NCBI RefSeq assembly: GCF_013368755.1
Contig: NC_049563.1
Coordinates: 2,170,001-2,234,000 of the forward strand
Origin: Talaromyces rugulosus
Lineage: Eukaryota; Ascomycota; Eurotiomycetes; Eurotiales; Trichocomaceae
Length of the DNA stretch: 64,000 nucleotides
Direction: 5' to 3'
In this document: in pieces, positions 1 to 10,756 of the stretch
Layout: the number at the start of each line of letters is the position of its first letter
How positions within the stretch are numbered: position 1 is the stretch's first letter
Translations under genes and position numbers: made by a program
Notes under the pieces: generated by a model
The model's database searches: none
What the model was told of the DNA's origin: nothing
What the model saw: the letters and a program-made list of their open reading frames with translations, nothing else

Positions 1-1695
1 CCGCTTCTTGCAACCACTTTTCCACCCACTGGAAAGCAGGCTGGTTTTGGTTCAACAACTGGTTAGTTTGAGTTGAAAAGACCCATGCACTTGTCAACAG
101 TGCTGACTGATTTAGGAAATATTAACCCTTACTCTATTTCTCCAGCGATGGCTGGCACGACTTCACTTCCATCTTACTCTCCAGAATCAAATACCCAAAG
201 GTCCCTCCAAGATGTTATCAAAGAGTACCAGGGTTTGTCGTCTCAGCTGTCAAGTCTTGATCGTTACATGGCAATAAACACCTTTGAGATGGACCCAGAA
301 ACCAAGAATAGCCTTGTCGAGCAGAGGAAGGGTCTTGTGAAAGACTTGGATATGGCCAGACGATACAAAGAGCATCTAGAATCCAGCATCAAAGTCGTGC
401 CCGGTGTTCCTGATTCTTTGGCAGGGCTGCGGCCGCAGCAAACCACAGAATTGACTAATGGTATCGGACTGCAATGGAACCCGTGGCCATCTTATGTGAC
501 TGCATCCGATATTTCTGGTGACTATTCCTCGTTCACGTTGCATTCGACTGCAAGCACAAACCCCAACATATTTGCCGTGCCGATACCCCAGTTAGGATAC
601 TTGGCGTCATTTCCTGGTGGCAATCCTTGGAGTGAATATCAACATCCCGTACAACTTACTCAGGGCGACCAGCAAGGATCATCCGAACATCAATTCTTTG
701 ACCCTGTTGACAAGCCAGTGTCATTGTCGCAGCCAAACACTGCTTTGCAACAAAGTGCGCGCAGTACTAGTACGTCATCGAACACCAAGTCATCCTGGTC
801 TTCTTCGGAGATAGGAGAACTACACCGCCAAATCGAAAGTGCAGCCAGGCGTGGGGAGCCTGTAGATGAACTCTTCAAGAGACTTGCTAAGCTCACGGAG
901 CAACACGCCGTCAAACGCGGAAAACAGAATACATTGGCATCGACAGACCGTCAAGCACCAGCTTCAGCGGCTGACAATTCGCAAGGTGAAGCCCGTTCGT
1001 CATTACCTTCAGGAGCTTCAGGAAAATCCAGCGGTAATTCAAGTGTGCCACAGCTGTATCTAAACGCACAGGCTACTAAGAGAGGATCAGGGTGAGTTTT
1101 TGTGTTTCAAATTTGCTTTACTAATGACCGATGAGGCTAACTGTGAAACAGAGCAACTGCACCCAAGGTTCACAGAGCGCAGGACAGTTCAAACGGACGG
1201 CTAGCTGGAAACCAGGAGAGTGAAGCAGCGGGCAGCAGACACGGTTTCACTGGGCCGAGACATACCCGTGATGGCAGGTTCAAGAGTCTTGTGACACGGA
1301 GTAAAAGCCGAAAAGAAGGGGGGGAGATAGGCGAAAAGACATCGGTGATGTTTGCTCCTTGGGAGTCGCAGGGAGACAAGAATCTGATTGGGATGAAGGC
1401 TTGCGCTCCAGTGATATCGCGGGTCAATGCACACGGCTTCCTCCCGTCTTCGGACGGCACCAACGATGAGAGCATTGCGTTCGGCGACCACCCCGCCTTT
1501 TTACTTGATATTCAAGACGAGAGGGATTTCTTGCAGAAAGATGGAGCCGCAGCGACTCGTCCATGGTATCAGAAAGCGCCTCGGCAGAGCCCCAATCGCG
1601 TTGAGGTTCACCGATTCTTTCTCCGGGTTGCGGAAGAAGAACGCCAGATGATTTACAAATATCGGATGCGTTATCCAGGTGAAAGGGGAGTCTAG
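1..1695 (+). CDS. Unknown fungal protein, 5' end outside the window
   Basis: I do not recognise this protein. The coding sequence is open from base 1. A probable intron at 62-145 (donor GTTAGT, branch GCTGAC, acceptor CCAG) joins an upstream exon ending near TGKQAGFGSTTA to MAGTTSLPSYSPESN. A second intron at 1092-1151 is clear. The N-terminal half contains a predicted charged helix (SLVEQRKGLVKDLDMARRYKEHLE), the middle is Ser/Gln-rich and low in complexity, and there is another helical segment (SEIGELHRQIESAARRGEP). The C-terminal part (FGDHPAFLLDIQDERDFLQ) looks folded. A third intron (CAG|GTGAAA at 1679 to a pyrimidine-rich acceptor ending at 1757) is possible and would move the stop to 1927, but the extra exon has poor coding character, so I stop at 1695. 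No localisation or function can be inferred. Confidence 0.6.
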
Positions 1696-1960
1696 GTGGA
1701 ATCGAGAGGATGACACGGCGAGCAAGCCAATGTCTTTTTCATTTTCCTTTTTTACAGGGCATGGTTTATTCACGCAGTCTGGCTGCGGGTACGCAGCGGT
1801 GGAAGAAGTCATGGATCAAGAACGGTGTATAGGTAGTCTTGGACGCATTCATTGCTACCAGATGACGATGTCAATTGGAAGTCAGCACCTGCCTGCAGCC
1901 GGGTTAGTAGTTAGCATCAGAGACTAGGGATTGTCCATTCATGGTAGAATAGCAAGCAAG

Positions 1961-1984
1961 CATCAGCATCAGCATCAGCATCAA
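1961..1984. repeat. (CATCAG)n microsatellite, about four units
   Basis: CATCAG is repeated almost four times in tandem in the 3' flank of the first gene. It is a short simple repeat with no coding role visible. Confidence 0.9.
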
Positions 1985-2412
1985 GAATATATTCCCATGA
2001 TTCATGTGTATCGTCCGTAATCCCCGCAATCTCGTCCTGGTCCCTCTCTCCACTCGGACGGCATCGGTGGTGGCGAAAAGACTAGGGCGGGAGTTTCACA
2101 CTGGGAAGATTTAGGTTCACCAGGGGACCAGAACAAGCACATGGCGAAACAACGGATCTCCTAATAATACTAATCAAAGGAGGCGACAAAAGGGCGACTA
2201 TTATGTGGCCAGGGGCGAAATGAATACACCAGCCATGGTTCTCTCCCTCGCGTGCGATGCAAGACTGGGCGACCTGAAGCGGCGGCAACCCCGCAGTGGG
2301 TACGGGACCTGGAGCAGACAGCAGCATTATTCATTGATGTTTCCGGTTCTGGGTCTGGGTATATTCATGGGGCGATGATGCTGGCTTTTTCGGAGGTTTC
2401 TGAGCTGATTGC

Positions 2413-2445
2413 AGAGAGAAAGAAAGAGAGAGAGTGTGTGTTTGT
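2413..2445. repeat. GA/GT-rich simple repeat
   Basis: An imperfect run of GA followed by GT dinucleotides lies in the leader region upstream of the kinase gene. Confidence 0.8.
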
Positions 2446-3161
2446 GTTGGACGGATTTGACGATAGACGGAGCGTCGAGTCGAGGCTGGTCTGGGCCATT
2501 GCGATCGCTCGCTCTGGCCAATTTTTAAGCAAGGTCTCTTCCCTGCCACAGCCAGCCATGCGCTGTTGGGCAGGCAGGTCGCCCGGAATACGCTGTTGAA
2601 GAGAAGAGTGCCCATAGGAGCGTATTCTGATAATAAACGCAAACAATCAAGATAGGAATTAATTAATATATCAGAGGAACAAGAGGGAAGGAGGCCCCAC
2701 CGCGCCCGTCGACTTACGTCGTTCGCGGCTCCACCCGGCGACTGGTGCCAAGTCACGCCCATTCCGCACCGCCTCCCCTCGCTGCTCACTGCTGCTAGTT
2801 GCTTGATTATTAACCTGTCTCGCTTTCTTTCTTTGTCTCCTCCTCCTCCTCTATCCCCCCTCGTCGCGCTGTTCATGGTCGCCTTGCTCTCGACCGCTCT
2901 TCGCTCATCTGCGGTTGCCTCCGCTTACGCTGCCAGGCGCTAGGATTCGGTGTCGTGCTATCTGCTTACTGGCCTAGTCGCCGTGGTGGTGGTAGTGAGT
3001 AGTACAGGCTGGTGTATCAGTCGCTCTCGCCTGCATTATACGGTGATTCCCCCCCAGCCGGCATCGCTGGACTCGAGGACCCGGTTATTGTCGACCCGGT
3101 TTGAGTCGAGGCTCGCTTCTTCTGTCCCTATTACTCTCTCCGGCACCGCCTTTTCTCCATC

Positions 3162-5296
3162 ATGACCCAACTATTCACCTCGCATACGTCTCCCGTAGCG
3201 TCGGAGAAGCGGAATTTCCATGGCCTTTCCCTGTCGTCTAAGAAACACAGCAGCAACAACAACAACCCCGGGAACAATAATAATCAAAGCAGCAACAATG
3301 ATTCGTCCAACAACCATTTCCCCTCGAAGATCAAAAACTTTTTCCGTCTGAATACCGGTGCCGGTAATAACGGCGCAGAGCGAGATGCCAAGGACACCGG
3401 CTCTGGGAACAACCAGGCCAAGACAGAGTCAAAGTCCAGGCAGTCTCGATTTCTGCCGAACATTGGCCGCAATCGCTCGACCACCGTGGCCAGCGAAGGG
3501 AATGCCTTGGACGATGGTCTCTCTCCAACCGCCCATGCCAACCCTTATTTTGCCCACCAGGGTCATCCCGCCCTTCGCCATCGTAATGAGGGTTCTCTTC
3601 CCTCGACGCCACCGGACCCGCCCGAGTTACAAGTTCAAGGCATCTCACCCGCAGACCAAGCAATCACTGCCGGAAAGGAAGAACTGGCGCGAAAGCTTCG
3701 CCGGGTGGCCTCGGCTCCGAACACACAAGGTCTTTTCGCTAACGACCAGTCCGGAGAACGTCCAAAGACAGCAGAATTAGGCAAGGAGCCTTTGGCGGCC
3801 CTAACTGGAGATCAGGTGCAAACTACTGCCGTTGAGTCTTCTTCGGAGGAACGGGGACGGTCTCTGCCCGTGCCCACTGCTGGGCCAGATGGAAAAATCC
3901 CGTCGCCCGGTCAAATCCGGGCTTCCTCGACAGCCGCTTTCCGACGAACATATAGCTCGAACTCGATCAAGGTGCGCAATGTCGAGGTTGGACCCGGAAG
4001 TTTTGATAAAATCAAATTGATCGGCAAGGGCGATGTCGGCAAGGTGTATCTGGTGCGGGAGAAGAAGTCTAATCGGTTGTATGCCATGAAAGGTGAGTAA
4101 CCGCATGGGATCAACGAAAATGTAGCCTGTTGCTGACAGAGATCAAATAGTGCTGAGCAAGAAGGAGATGATCAAACGCAACAAGATCAAGCGCGCTCTT
4201 GCAGAACAGGAGATTTTGGCTACCAGCAATCATCCTTTCATTGTAACGCTCTATCACTCGTTCCAGTCGGAAGACTATCTCTACCTTTGCATGGAATATT
4301 GCAGTGGCGGCGAGTTCTTCCGAGCCTTGCAAACTCGGCCTGGAAAATGCATTCCGGAAGATGACGCCCGGTTCTATGCCGCCGAAGTGACAGCAGCCTT
4401 GGAATATCTACATCTTATGGGTTTCATCTATCGCGACCTTAAGCCTGAAAGTAAGCACTGGACTAGGATTAACAAGGGGAAGCGCTTGGAAGCTAATTGT
4501 ATACACTAGACATTCTTCTACACCAATCGGGGCATATTATGTTATCGGATTTCGACTTATCCAAACAGTCTGGTCCCGGCGGAGCTCCTACTATGATCCT
4601 GGGACGCAATGGAAATGGGCCATCCTCGTTCCCTACCATTGACACCAAATCATGCATTGCTGACTTCCGAACGAATTCGTTCGTCGGCACCGAAGAATAT
4701 ATCGCGCCAGAAGTGATTCAAGGATGTGGTCACACCAGTGCCGTCGACTGGTGGACTTTGGGAATCTTGATTTACGAGATGTTGTACGGGACAACTCCCT
4801 TCAAAGGGAAGAACAGGACTGCGACTTTTTCCAACATTCTGCGGAATGATATCCCCTTTCCCGAACACGGTGGTGCGCAGCAAACTTCCAAGTAAGTCCC
4901 CATTAAGAACGTACACTATGTTGTGAATGTCTTTGCTAACATTTAATAAGCTTATGTAAATCACTCATCCGAAAACTACTGATCAAGGATGAGACCAAGC
5001 GGCTTGGAGCCAGAGCTGGCGCTTCTGATGTCAAAACGCATCCATTTTTCCGAAACACATCCTGGGCCCTCATTCGTCACATGAAGCCGCCAATGATCCC
5101 TCACCAAGGACGCGCTACTGACACGCTCAACTTCCGCAACGTCAAGGAAAGCGCTAGTGTCGACATTGGCGGACCTACTGGTAGCAAAATAAAGGGCGTT
5201 CCGTTGGATTCTGGCCTCGCCACTCCCAGTGGAGAAATTGCCGATCCTTTTGAAGAGTTCAACAGTGTCACTCTGCATCACGAGGGGGATGAATAA
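3162..5296 (+). CDS. FPK1: AGC-family Ser/Thr kinase, Fpk1/Kin82/NRC-2 type (flippase kinase)
   Basis: Exons 3162-4092, 4151-4450, 4510-4891 and 4951-5296 give 652 residues. The first 270 residues are Ser/Asn-rich and disordered, with Asn runs. The kinase domain follows: glycine loop [11 protein letters not shown], lysine in YAMK, catalytic YRDLKPEN, activation-site DFDLSK, then a roughly 40-residue insert before the [14 protein letters not shown] motif. DFD instead of DFG plus this insert is the hallmark of AGC group VIII (phototropin/NRC-2/Fpk1) kinases. In yeast Fpk1/Kin82 phosphorylate the plasma-membrane lipid flippases Dnf1/2, and Neurospora NRC-2 affects conidiation and growth polarity; the same role is inferred here. 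The C-terminal AGC tail ends in [11 protein letters not shown], which resembles a hydrophobic motif. Branch sites (for example GCTAAC before exon 4) support the introns. Confidence 0.95.
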
Positions 5297-6038
5297 CGAT
5301 CCTTTAGCCATCTTACGAGAATTTGTCTTCAATATACACGTTGGTCTTGGCTGGAACACGTGCGTAGCGCATGTCTAGCGACCAAGGCTATGATGACCGA
5401 AACGTTTCGTGCTTTTTCTTTTTTTCTGTTTGTTTCGTTTTGATCAAGTCAAGAGACTTCTTCTGGGATTAGTGGCGTTCGGCGCGGTGCAGATAGGATT
5501 TTGTCTTTTCAACAAACGGCCATGGTAGAGCGGATCCGTCTATTCGAGATTGCATTTCAACTGATTGTCGATGTAACATCGTTCCGCAAAATTACTTGAT
5601 TTGGAAGTCATTCTGGCTGGCTCTGGTATCTACATCTTGCTCTGTCAGTCATGTATTTGCAAGAGAGGCATGGCCCTATGGCGTCAGGACTGTCATGTTG
5701 GTGCTTCATTTGATTGTTGTCTTCAATGTCTTGAGCTATTGATTTCTGCCCCCCGTGAATATTGTGTCAAAATAGTGTATGCTATGCATTTGATGTTTAT
5801 TTTTTTCTGTCATTACTGTCCAGAATATTCAGCCATATACATATTTTTGAGACAAGGAAGAAAAGTAGATGTAAACAGCGGGTCGACTTGGCACTTTGAT
5901 TCCCGTTCCGCTCCACTCCACCCCGCGGAGGGCGAACGCGTCTCCGTTAATTTCTTTGAACAACAGCCGACGCCGTGCCGAACTACATTGAACCAAACAC
6001 ACAACTCGCAAGATCAAGCTACACCCTCAGAATCCATC
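5297..6038. other. Intergenic: kinase 3' flank and DAD3 promoter
   Basis: T-rich tracts just after the kinase stop look like 3' untranslated and polyadenylation sequence; the second half is the DAD3 promoter and leader. A long frame that reads through here into DAD3 (from 5601) has no coding character and is rejected. No RNA gene was seen. Confidence 0.6.
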
Positions 6039-6522
6039 ATGGCTACCGAAGACTTCACCGATCGCCGAAGCACGACGCCCTCGGGCGAACCACGCGGCAG
6101 CAGCAACCCTCTCCTCGGATCGTCGAACCCGCTCATCTCAGATCTCGAACAAGAAGTGCTCGACGAATACAGCCGATTGCTAGATAATGTAAACAAGGTT
6201 TGTACAAGCCTTATATACGGGGATATAGAGAGTAAGATTCGTTAAAACTGACCGCGTCAAGTTATCCGACACATTCGCCGATCTCGCGGGGTCGCCGGCC
6301 TCCCTCACTCTCGACGGACTGCGCTTGCTCGAGCGCAAGACTGCGACGGTGTATACGCTGCTCAAGGCAAGTGTTTATAGTATTGTGTTGCAACAGCAGA
6401 TTATCACCGAGGGGGAAGCGGCGGGGCAGCAGCAGCAGCAGCAACATGATCAGTATGCAGAGGGGGTTTCGGGGATGACGAATATGACAATGGGTGGTGA
6501 GGGGGATACGATGACACAATGA
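6039..6522 (+). CDS. DAD3: DASH/Dam1 complex subunit Dad3
   Basis: Exons 6039-6197 and 6262-6522 give 139 residues; the 64-nt intron has a CTGAC branch. The core matches Dad3: an N-terminal helix (LISDLEQEVLDEYSRLLDNVNKLS) followed by a conserved segment with LAGSPASL and LDGLRLLERKTATVYTLLKASVYSIVLQQQI. The protein is part of the fungal DASH ring that couples kinetochores to microtubule plus ends in the mitotic spindle. The C-terminal tail after residue 100 is low-complexity, with a polyglutamine run encoded by CAG repeats and Gly/Met-rich sequence, longer than in yeast Dad3. The start has a good context (CATCATGG) directly before conserved sequence. Confidence 0.9.
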
Positions 6523-6945
6523 ATGAATTGGAAGAGGATGGATATAGCATGATGCGATGCGATAAACATGAATTATAAGAGAAGCAACACATCCCTGCGA
6601 AAGCCGGCCTAAGATTGGGACTACCAGTGTCACCATCCTCGCGTCAAGGGACGGACTACAGTGTCAATGCAAGCGATTTGCGGCCAATGAAGACCAAGCA
6701 CTGGTCGAGTCAACTACCAAGCGAGGCAACTAGATACGCGCCGGCCGTTGGCCATCGGCCATCTATGCAACGTGGGAGTGTGGAAAGACGCTTATTATCT
6801 ATCAATACGATGTATAATACAAATGGATTCAAATGGTAAAAACTGGTGTACACGCGATACATCACGAAGAAAGAGAAGAAAATATCTTTCAACAATGCAT
6901 ATCATACCAAACAGCGCTGCTCCCAAAACATAGGAGAGATCGGGT
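6523..6945. other. Convergent 3' flanks
   Basis: This lies between the stop codons of DAD3 (+) and the uS5m gene (-). It is AT-rich toward the right, as expected for 3' untranslated regions. I see no gene or structured element. Confidence 0.6.
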
Positions 6946-8249
6946 TTATACTCTACCGGCATAGTAGACCTTTCGTACATCCACCAACTTCCTGTTGCGC
7001 GCACGAGCGATATCCTCTGGATCTTTTTGGCTCATCAAAGCCTCGTAGACGGCCTTGACAGTGTTCATCGGGTTGCGTGACCGGTCAACACGGGCAGCCA
7101 GGTCGTGGATACCGCTGGCGCGAGCCATCTCGTAGATGAGATGTTGGCAGCGTAGACCGAAGCCTTTAAAAATTGCAACGTATTAGTTATAAGGTGATGT
7201 CAGACTACGGTCAAAAGAAACTTACCAGGAGGACGGTTCATGAGCTTCAGTTCAACAGCTCCCACCTTTCCTTGGACGTCTCCAAAAATGGTTCGGTTTT
7301 CATATCGCAGAATTGGCTGCATGTTTCGAATGGCTCGGTATTTGGACTGTATGATTGCATCTGCAACCTCCTCGGACTTGGCCTCTCCAATACCCAAAAG
7401 TCCATTTCCGTTACCAGCGATAGAAAGGCAGTACTGTCGGCGCACTTTACCGAGACGGGTTTGGTTAACGACGGAGTGGGAAACGAGCGTCTTGATTTTG
7501 AAGCCCTTAATCTGGATCGTAGAGTATCCCGTCGATTGCATCAGCTTTTTCAGCGCGTCGGTAATCTCCTCGGTCGGCTGATCAGACTTCTTGTCTGCAG
7601 GTTTTCCATCCTCCGACTCATTGACGACAGGGCCGTGGGTGAGAGTCTCTCCGTTTTGAAACAGCTCTGGCACTAGGAAGCTGGACGGGTTTCGCTCATT
7701 CTCCTCCTTTCCCTTGGTCAAGCGCAGGTTCTCGGTAAAACGGACCCAGTCAGCGGCCGTAGCATTCTCAGGCATTTCCGCGAAGAACTTGGCAAAGTCG
7801 TCCGCAAAGTCGTCTTCTGTTTTCAGGGTAGCATTGAAGTCAGAGTTGGATTCCGGCGCTCGCACGTGCTTGTCGACACCGGGCTCGATCGTAGAAAAGT
7901 CATCGAGGTAGTACAGCTTCATCGGATCGCGCCGAATACCAAACTGTGAAGCCAAGTCCTTGGGATCGATGGCTTCTTCTCCAGCCAGGATTGCAGCAAC
8001 TTGGTCCTTGGTGTATTCCTTCGACAGGAGTTCCTTTTCCTCCTCGGTGTATGGCTTGAAGTCAGTCGGTGTCACGCTTTCTTCGATCTCTTCGAGGGTT
8101 TTGCCGTGTGCAATACTAGGCTGTTTCGATTTCGGCTTGTTGAAATAGATAGGTGCCGCGTGGAATTGTCGTCGTGGCACGCGAACGCTCACGTACACAG
8201 TTCGCGACAAGCTGCAAAACAGACATCTTGCCGGGCGTGCGATGCTCAT
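6946..8249 (-). CDS. MRPS5: Mitochondrial small-subunit ribosomal protein uS5m (MRPS5)
   Basis: Exons 8249-7226 and 7163-6946 give 413 residues. The N-terminus is basic, free of acidic residues (MSIARPARCLFCSLSRTVYV) and looks like a mitochondrial presequence. The first 230 residues are a fungal mitochondrial extension. The S5 double-stranded-RNA-binding fold starts near residue 245 with IKGFKIKTLVSHSVVNQTRL and includes CLSIAGNGNGLLGIGEAKS; the C-terminal S5 domain follows (GKVGAVELKLMNRPPGFGLRC ... MARASGIHDLAARV). The intron (62 nt) splits the codon for Gly in PPG|FGLR. Role: decoding-fidelity protein of the mitochondrial 37S subunit. It is transcribed divergently from the tRNA methyltransferase gene with a 344-bp shared promoter. 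Confidence 0.95.
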
Positions 8250-8593
8250 GGCGACCGTCTTCCCCCAGAGGAAATCCTCCCCTATATAAAAATCTCAAAA
8301 AACTCAAGCGAAGAAAAAAAAAGAGGGGGCAAGAGGGCCAGGCGCAGGTGAATTGGTTGCTGGCTGCCAACCTTTGACACGGGGGTTGAGAGCGTCGTTC
8401 CTGCTCGGAGCAGGGAACAAATTCTCCCTGGGCCGCGGAGGACCCCACGGCCAATCATAGGTCGCCATTTCCACCTTAGTCATTTTCTGCCGCAATTTTC
8501 CTCCACATGCGTTTGGATTTCTTTTCTCCAAGTCAACACTTCTCCCGCAAGTTACTGTGCTTAATGTATGCCGATGCAATCTGCTGCTAGCCA
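8250..8593. promoter_or_regulatory. Bidirectional promoter between uS5m and TRM2 genes
   Basis: A 344-bp spacer separates the two divergent ATGs. An A-rich tract at about 8300-8325 lies close to the uS5m start and would read as a pyrimidine-rich leader on that strand. An ATTGG (reverse CCAAT) occurs near 8350 and CCAAT near 8452 and 8592. These are motif sightings only. Confidence 0.4.
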
Positions 8594-10345
8594 ATGTCGA
8601 ACCGTGCGATCGGTTATTTGAGTCGGTACCTGCGTGCGCGCCCCGTTTGTGTCACAGTCACATTTCAATCTCGGAGGACTTATACCCCCAAACGCATTTT
8701 CGACACACGAATTGAGGATTATTTGAAGAACATAGAGGAGAAAATCGGGATGAAGAACCATAACCAGGGATTCCGGGCTAAGGGCTCTGATCGACAAAAG
8801 AAGCAGAAACGGGGAGGAGATTACAATTTTGGGAAAGGCGAGGACCCCGAGGAAGCCTTGCAAATTGATATCAATCGTTTGCTCGAGAGTGCTCGAAAGG
8901 AGAGGGATAGTTCAAAGTCCCCAGCTGATACGCAGCCGTCCGAACTTCCCCAGCTATTTTCCGAGCTTGATGTCACGATATCTTCCACCTCTTCAAGCGG
9001 CGACGGGTTGGCCCTGTCCGAGGATGGCAGTCGCGTCTACGTCGTTCCATTCACAATCCCCGGGGACAAGGCGACTATCAAGGTTGTCAGACATCTTGTG
9101 AAGGAGAATCACAGCATAACAGATCTAATCAAAGTCAATGAGCCCGGCCCAGGAAGAGACGACTCCCTGATCAAGTGCCAATACTTTGGCGAATGCTCAG
9201 GCTGTCAATTACAGATGCTGCCGTACGAGGAGCAGCTCAAGTACAAAAAGAAATCGGTGGAAAAGGCATACGCCAACTTCTCAGGCTTGATCCCTGAAGT
9301 CATTCCGACAATCGGTGACACATTTCCGTCACCACTCCAGTATGGCTATCGCACGAAACTGACGCCCCATTATGCAGCGCCTCCCAAGCGCTCGAAAAAT
9401 GCATACCCCGAGTCATCAGGATATACCAAACCTCCAGCGATTGGATTCAATATTAAAAACCGGCGTACAAATGTTGACATTGAAGACTGTCCCTTGGGTA
9501 CAGACATTATTCGAAAAGGCCTAAAAAAAGAGAGAGCGCGTGTTTTGAGAAACTACGAACAATACCACAATGGCGCCACGATACTTTTGCGTCAATCAAC
9601 AAGTCGACTGAAGAAGGACAACTACGACCCAGAAAACCCCCCGCACGACGATACCGTTGCCATTTACAAGGACCATCCCGAGTATGTGGAAGAGCAACGG
9701 TATGTAACAAACCAAAACGGATACTCTACCGACTACATCGACGACTTCATCCTGGGAAACAAGGCTGGAGCCTTTTTCCAAAATAACAATTCCATCCTAT
9801 CCCCATTCACGGAATACATCCGCCAGCAAATCCACCCAAAGACGCCCCGAGAGAATGAAAAGCCGATCAAGTACCTGATCGACGCATACTCTGGCTGTGG
9901 GCTATTCACCGTAACGCTTTCAACGGCCTTCAAGTCGTCCCTTGGCATTGATATTGACGTCAATTCCATCGAATGCGCGCGGGATAATGCCCGCAAAAAC
10001 AACCTCCCCAACACCGGCTTTGCCGCTGCTGATGCGCCTTTGCTTTTCAACCGAGTCCCCTATCCTCCCGACGAAACCTTTCTCGTCATCGACCCGCCAA
10101 GAAAGGGCTGCAGCGAGGATTTCTTGAAACAGCTTCTCAAATTCGGGCCCCGTCGCGTGGCCTATGTGAGCTGCAACGTCCACACGCAGGCCCGCGATGT
10201 TGGCTACATGGTGGAAGGAAACAGCAATTCTCGATACGAAATCGAAAGCATTCGCGGATTTGATTTCTTTCCTCAGACTAGCCATGTCGAAGGGCTTGCG
10301 ATTCTTAACAAGGTTCCGAAAGATACACCTTCAGAGGAGAAATAA
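8594..10345 (+). CDS. TRM2: tRNA (uracil-5-)-methyltransferase, TRM2/TrmA/RlmD family
   Basis: A single exon of 583 residues. An amphipathic basic N-terminus (MSNRAIGYLSRYLRARP) may direct it to mitochondria. A TRAM-like OB domain covers about 120-185 (GLALSEDGSRVYVVPFTIPGD). A cysteine cluster (CQYFGECSGCQLQM, about 196-209) follows, like the Fe-S-associated cluster of this family. The methyltransferase domain contains the motif-I-like segment YSGCGLFTVTL, DPPRKGC, the catalytic cysteine in YVSCNVHTQARD (Cys527) and the general-base region QTSHVEGLAIL near the C-terminus. The enzyme forms m5U54 in the T-loop of tRNA from S-adenosylmethionine; some fungal members also act in mitochondria, which is inference here. 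It converges with ARP3. Confidence 0.93.
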   Translation: MSNRAIGYLSRYLRARPVCVTVTFQSRRTYTPKRIFDTRIEDYLKNIEEKIGMKNHNQGFRAKGSDRQKKQKRGGDYNFGKGEDPEEALQIDINRLLESARKERDSSKSPADTQPSELPQLFSELDVTISSTSSSGDGLALSEDGSRVYVVPFTIPGDKATIKVVRHLVKENHSITDLIKVNEPGPGRDDSLIKCQYFGECSGCQLQMLPYEEQLKYKKKSVEKAYANFSGLIPEVIPTIGDTFPSPLQYGYRTKLTPHYAAPPKRSKNAYPESSGYTKPPAIGFNIKNRRTNVDIEDCPLGTDIIRKGLKKERARVLRNYEQYHNGATILLRQSTSRLKKDNYDPENPPHDDTVAIYKDHPEYVEEQRYVTNQNGYSTDYIDDFILGNKAGAFFQNNNSILSPFTEYIRQQIHPKTPRENEKPIKYLIDAYSGCGLFTVTLSTAFKSSLGIDIDVNSIECARDNARKNNLPNTGFAAADAPLLFNRVPYPPDETFLVIDPPRKGCSEDFLKQLLKFGPRRVAYVSCNVHTQARDVGYMVEGNSNSRYEIESIRGFDFFPQTSHVEGLAILNKVPKDTPSEEK

Positions 10346-10756
10346 AAGAAAGGATTTTTTTGGGGTTTTTGTACGATAAAAGCTTTCGTCGGGTAGATAG
10401 ATAGGTTATTTTAATAGAACTTTGTATATTCATTGTACCAGTCTTTCAACCATGTCCTTCAGCTACTAACGCTATCCGTGCATTCTGGCCTTCAGATATC
10501 AAATGTCAACCCAGAGATCAGTTGACTCGGACAGAATATCAAAAGTCTTTGCACGTAACATTGAAATGAAAAGTTGTATGTACAACATATCTAGCTATCT
10601 GACTCTACATGTAGAGCACTTCCTTCCAGGGTTTCGTATTGCAATGCAGCCCCGAGGGTTTGTTTGGACGGACAATTACAATCGATCAATATACCATTTT
10701 GAAATTTAAAAGCTGTCTTTGCGGGGAATGTGTACGGAAACAGTTTGACTGGCAAA
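10346..10756. other. Convergent 3' flanks of TRM2 and ARP3
   Basis: AT-rich spacer between two converging stop codons. T-rich sequence just after TRM2 is compatible with polyadenylation signals. No gene seen. Confidence 0.6.

Larger units (their letters stand above)
1696..3161. other. Intergenic region and long kinase leader
   Basis: This stretch has no convincing gene. It holds the 3' flank of the preceding gene, two simple repeats (annotated separately), and the promoter and leader of the AGC kinase. From about 2800 it becomes rich in C/T tracts, usual for fungal transcription starts. Open frames on the minus strand (for example 2331-2876) are low-complexity and antisense to this leader. 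Confidence 0.6.

Noticed and set aside
1679..1927. Possible third intron and last exon of the first gene
   Set aside because: The donor and pyrimidine-rich acceptor look real, but the resulting 57 residues are not coding-like and the frame stops naturally at 1695; kept only as an alternative.
2331..2876. A 181-codon minus-strand frame in the kinase leader
   Set aside because: Low-complexity translation of GA/CT tracts, no homology, no sensible partner exons.
5601..6245. A 214-codon open frame on the plus strand reading into DAD3
   Set aside because: It is simply the DAD3 first exon frame extended upstream through T-rich non-coding sequence; the residues before MATEDFTD have no coding character.
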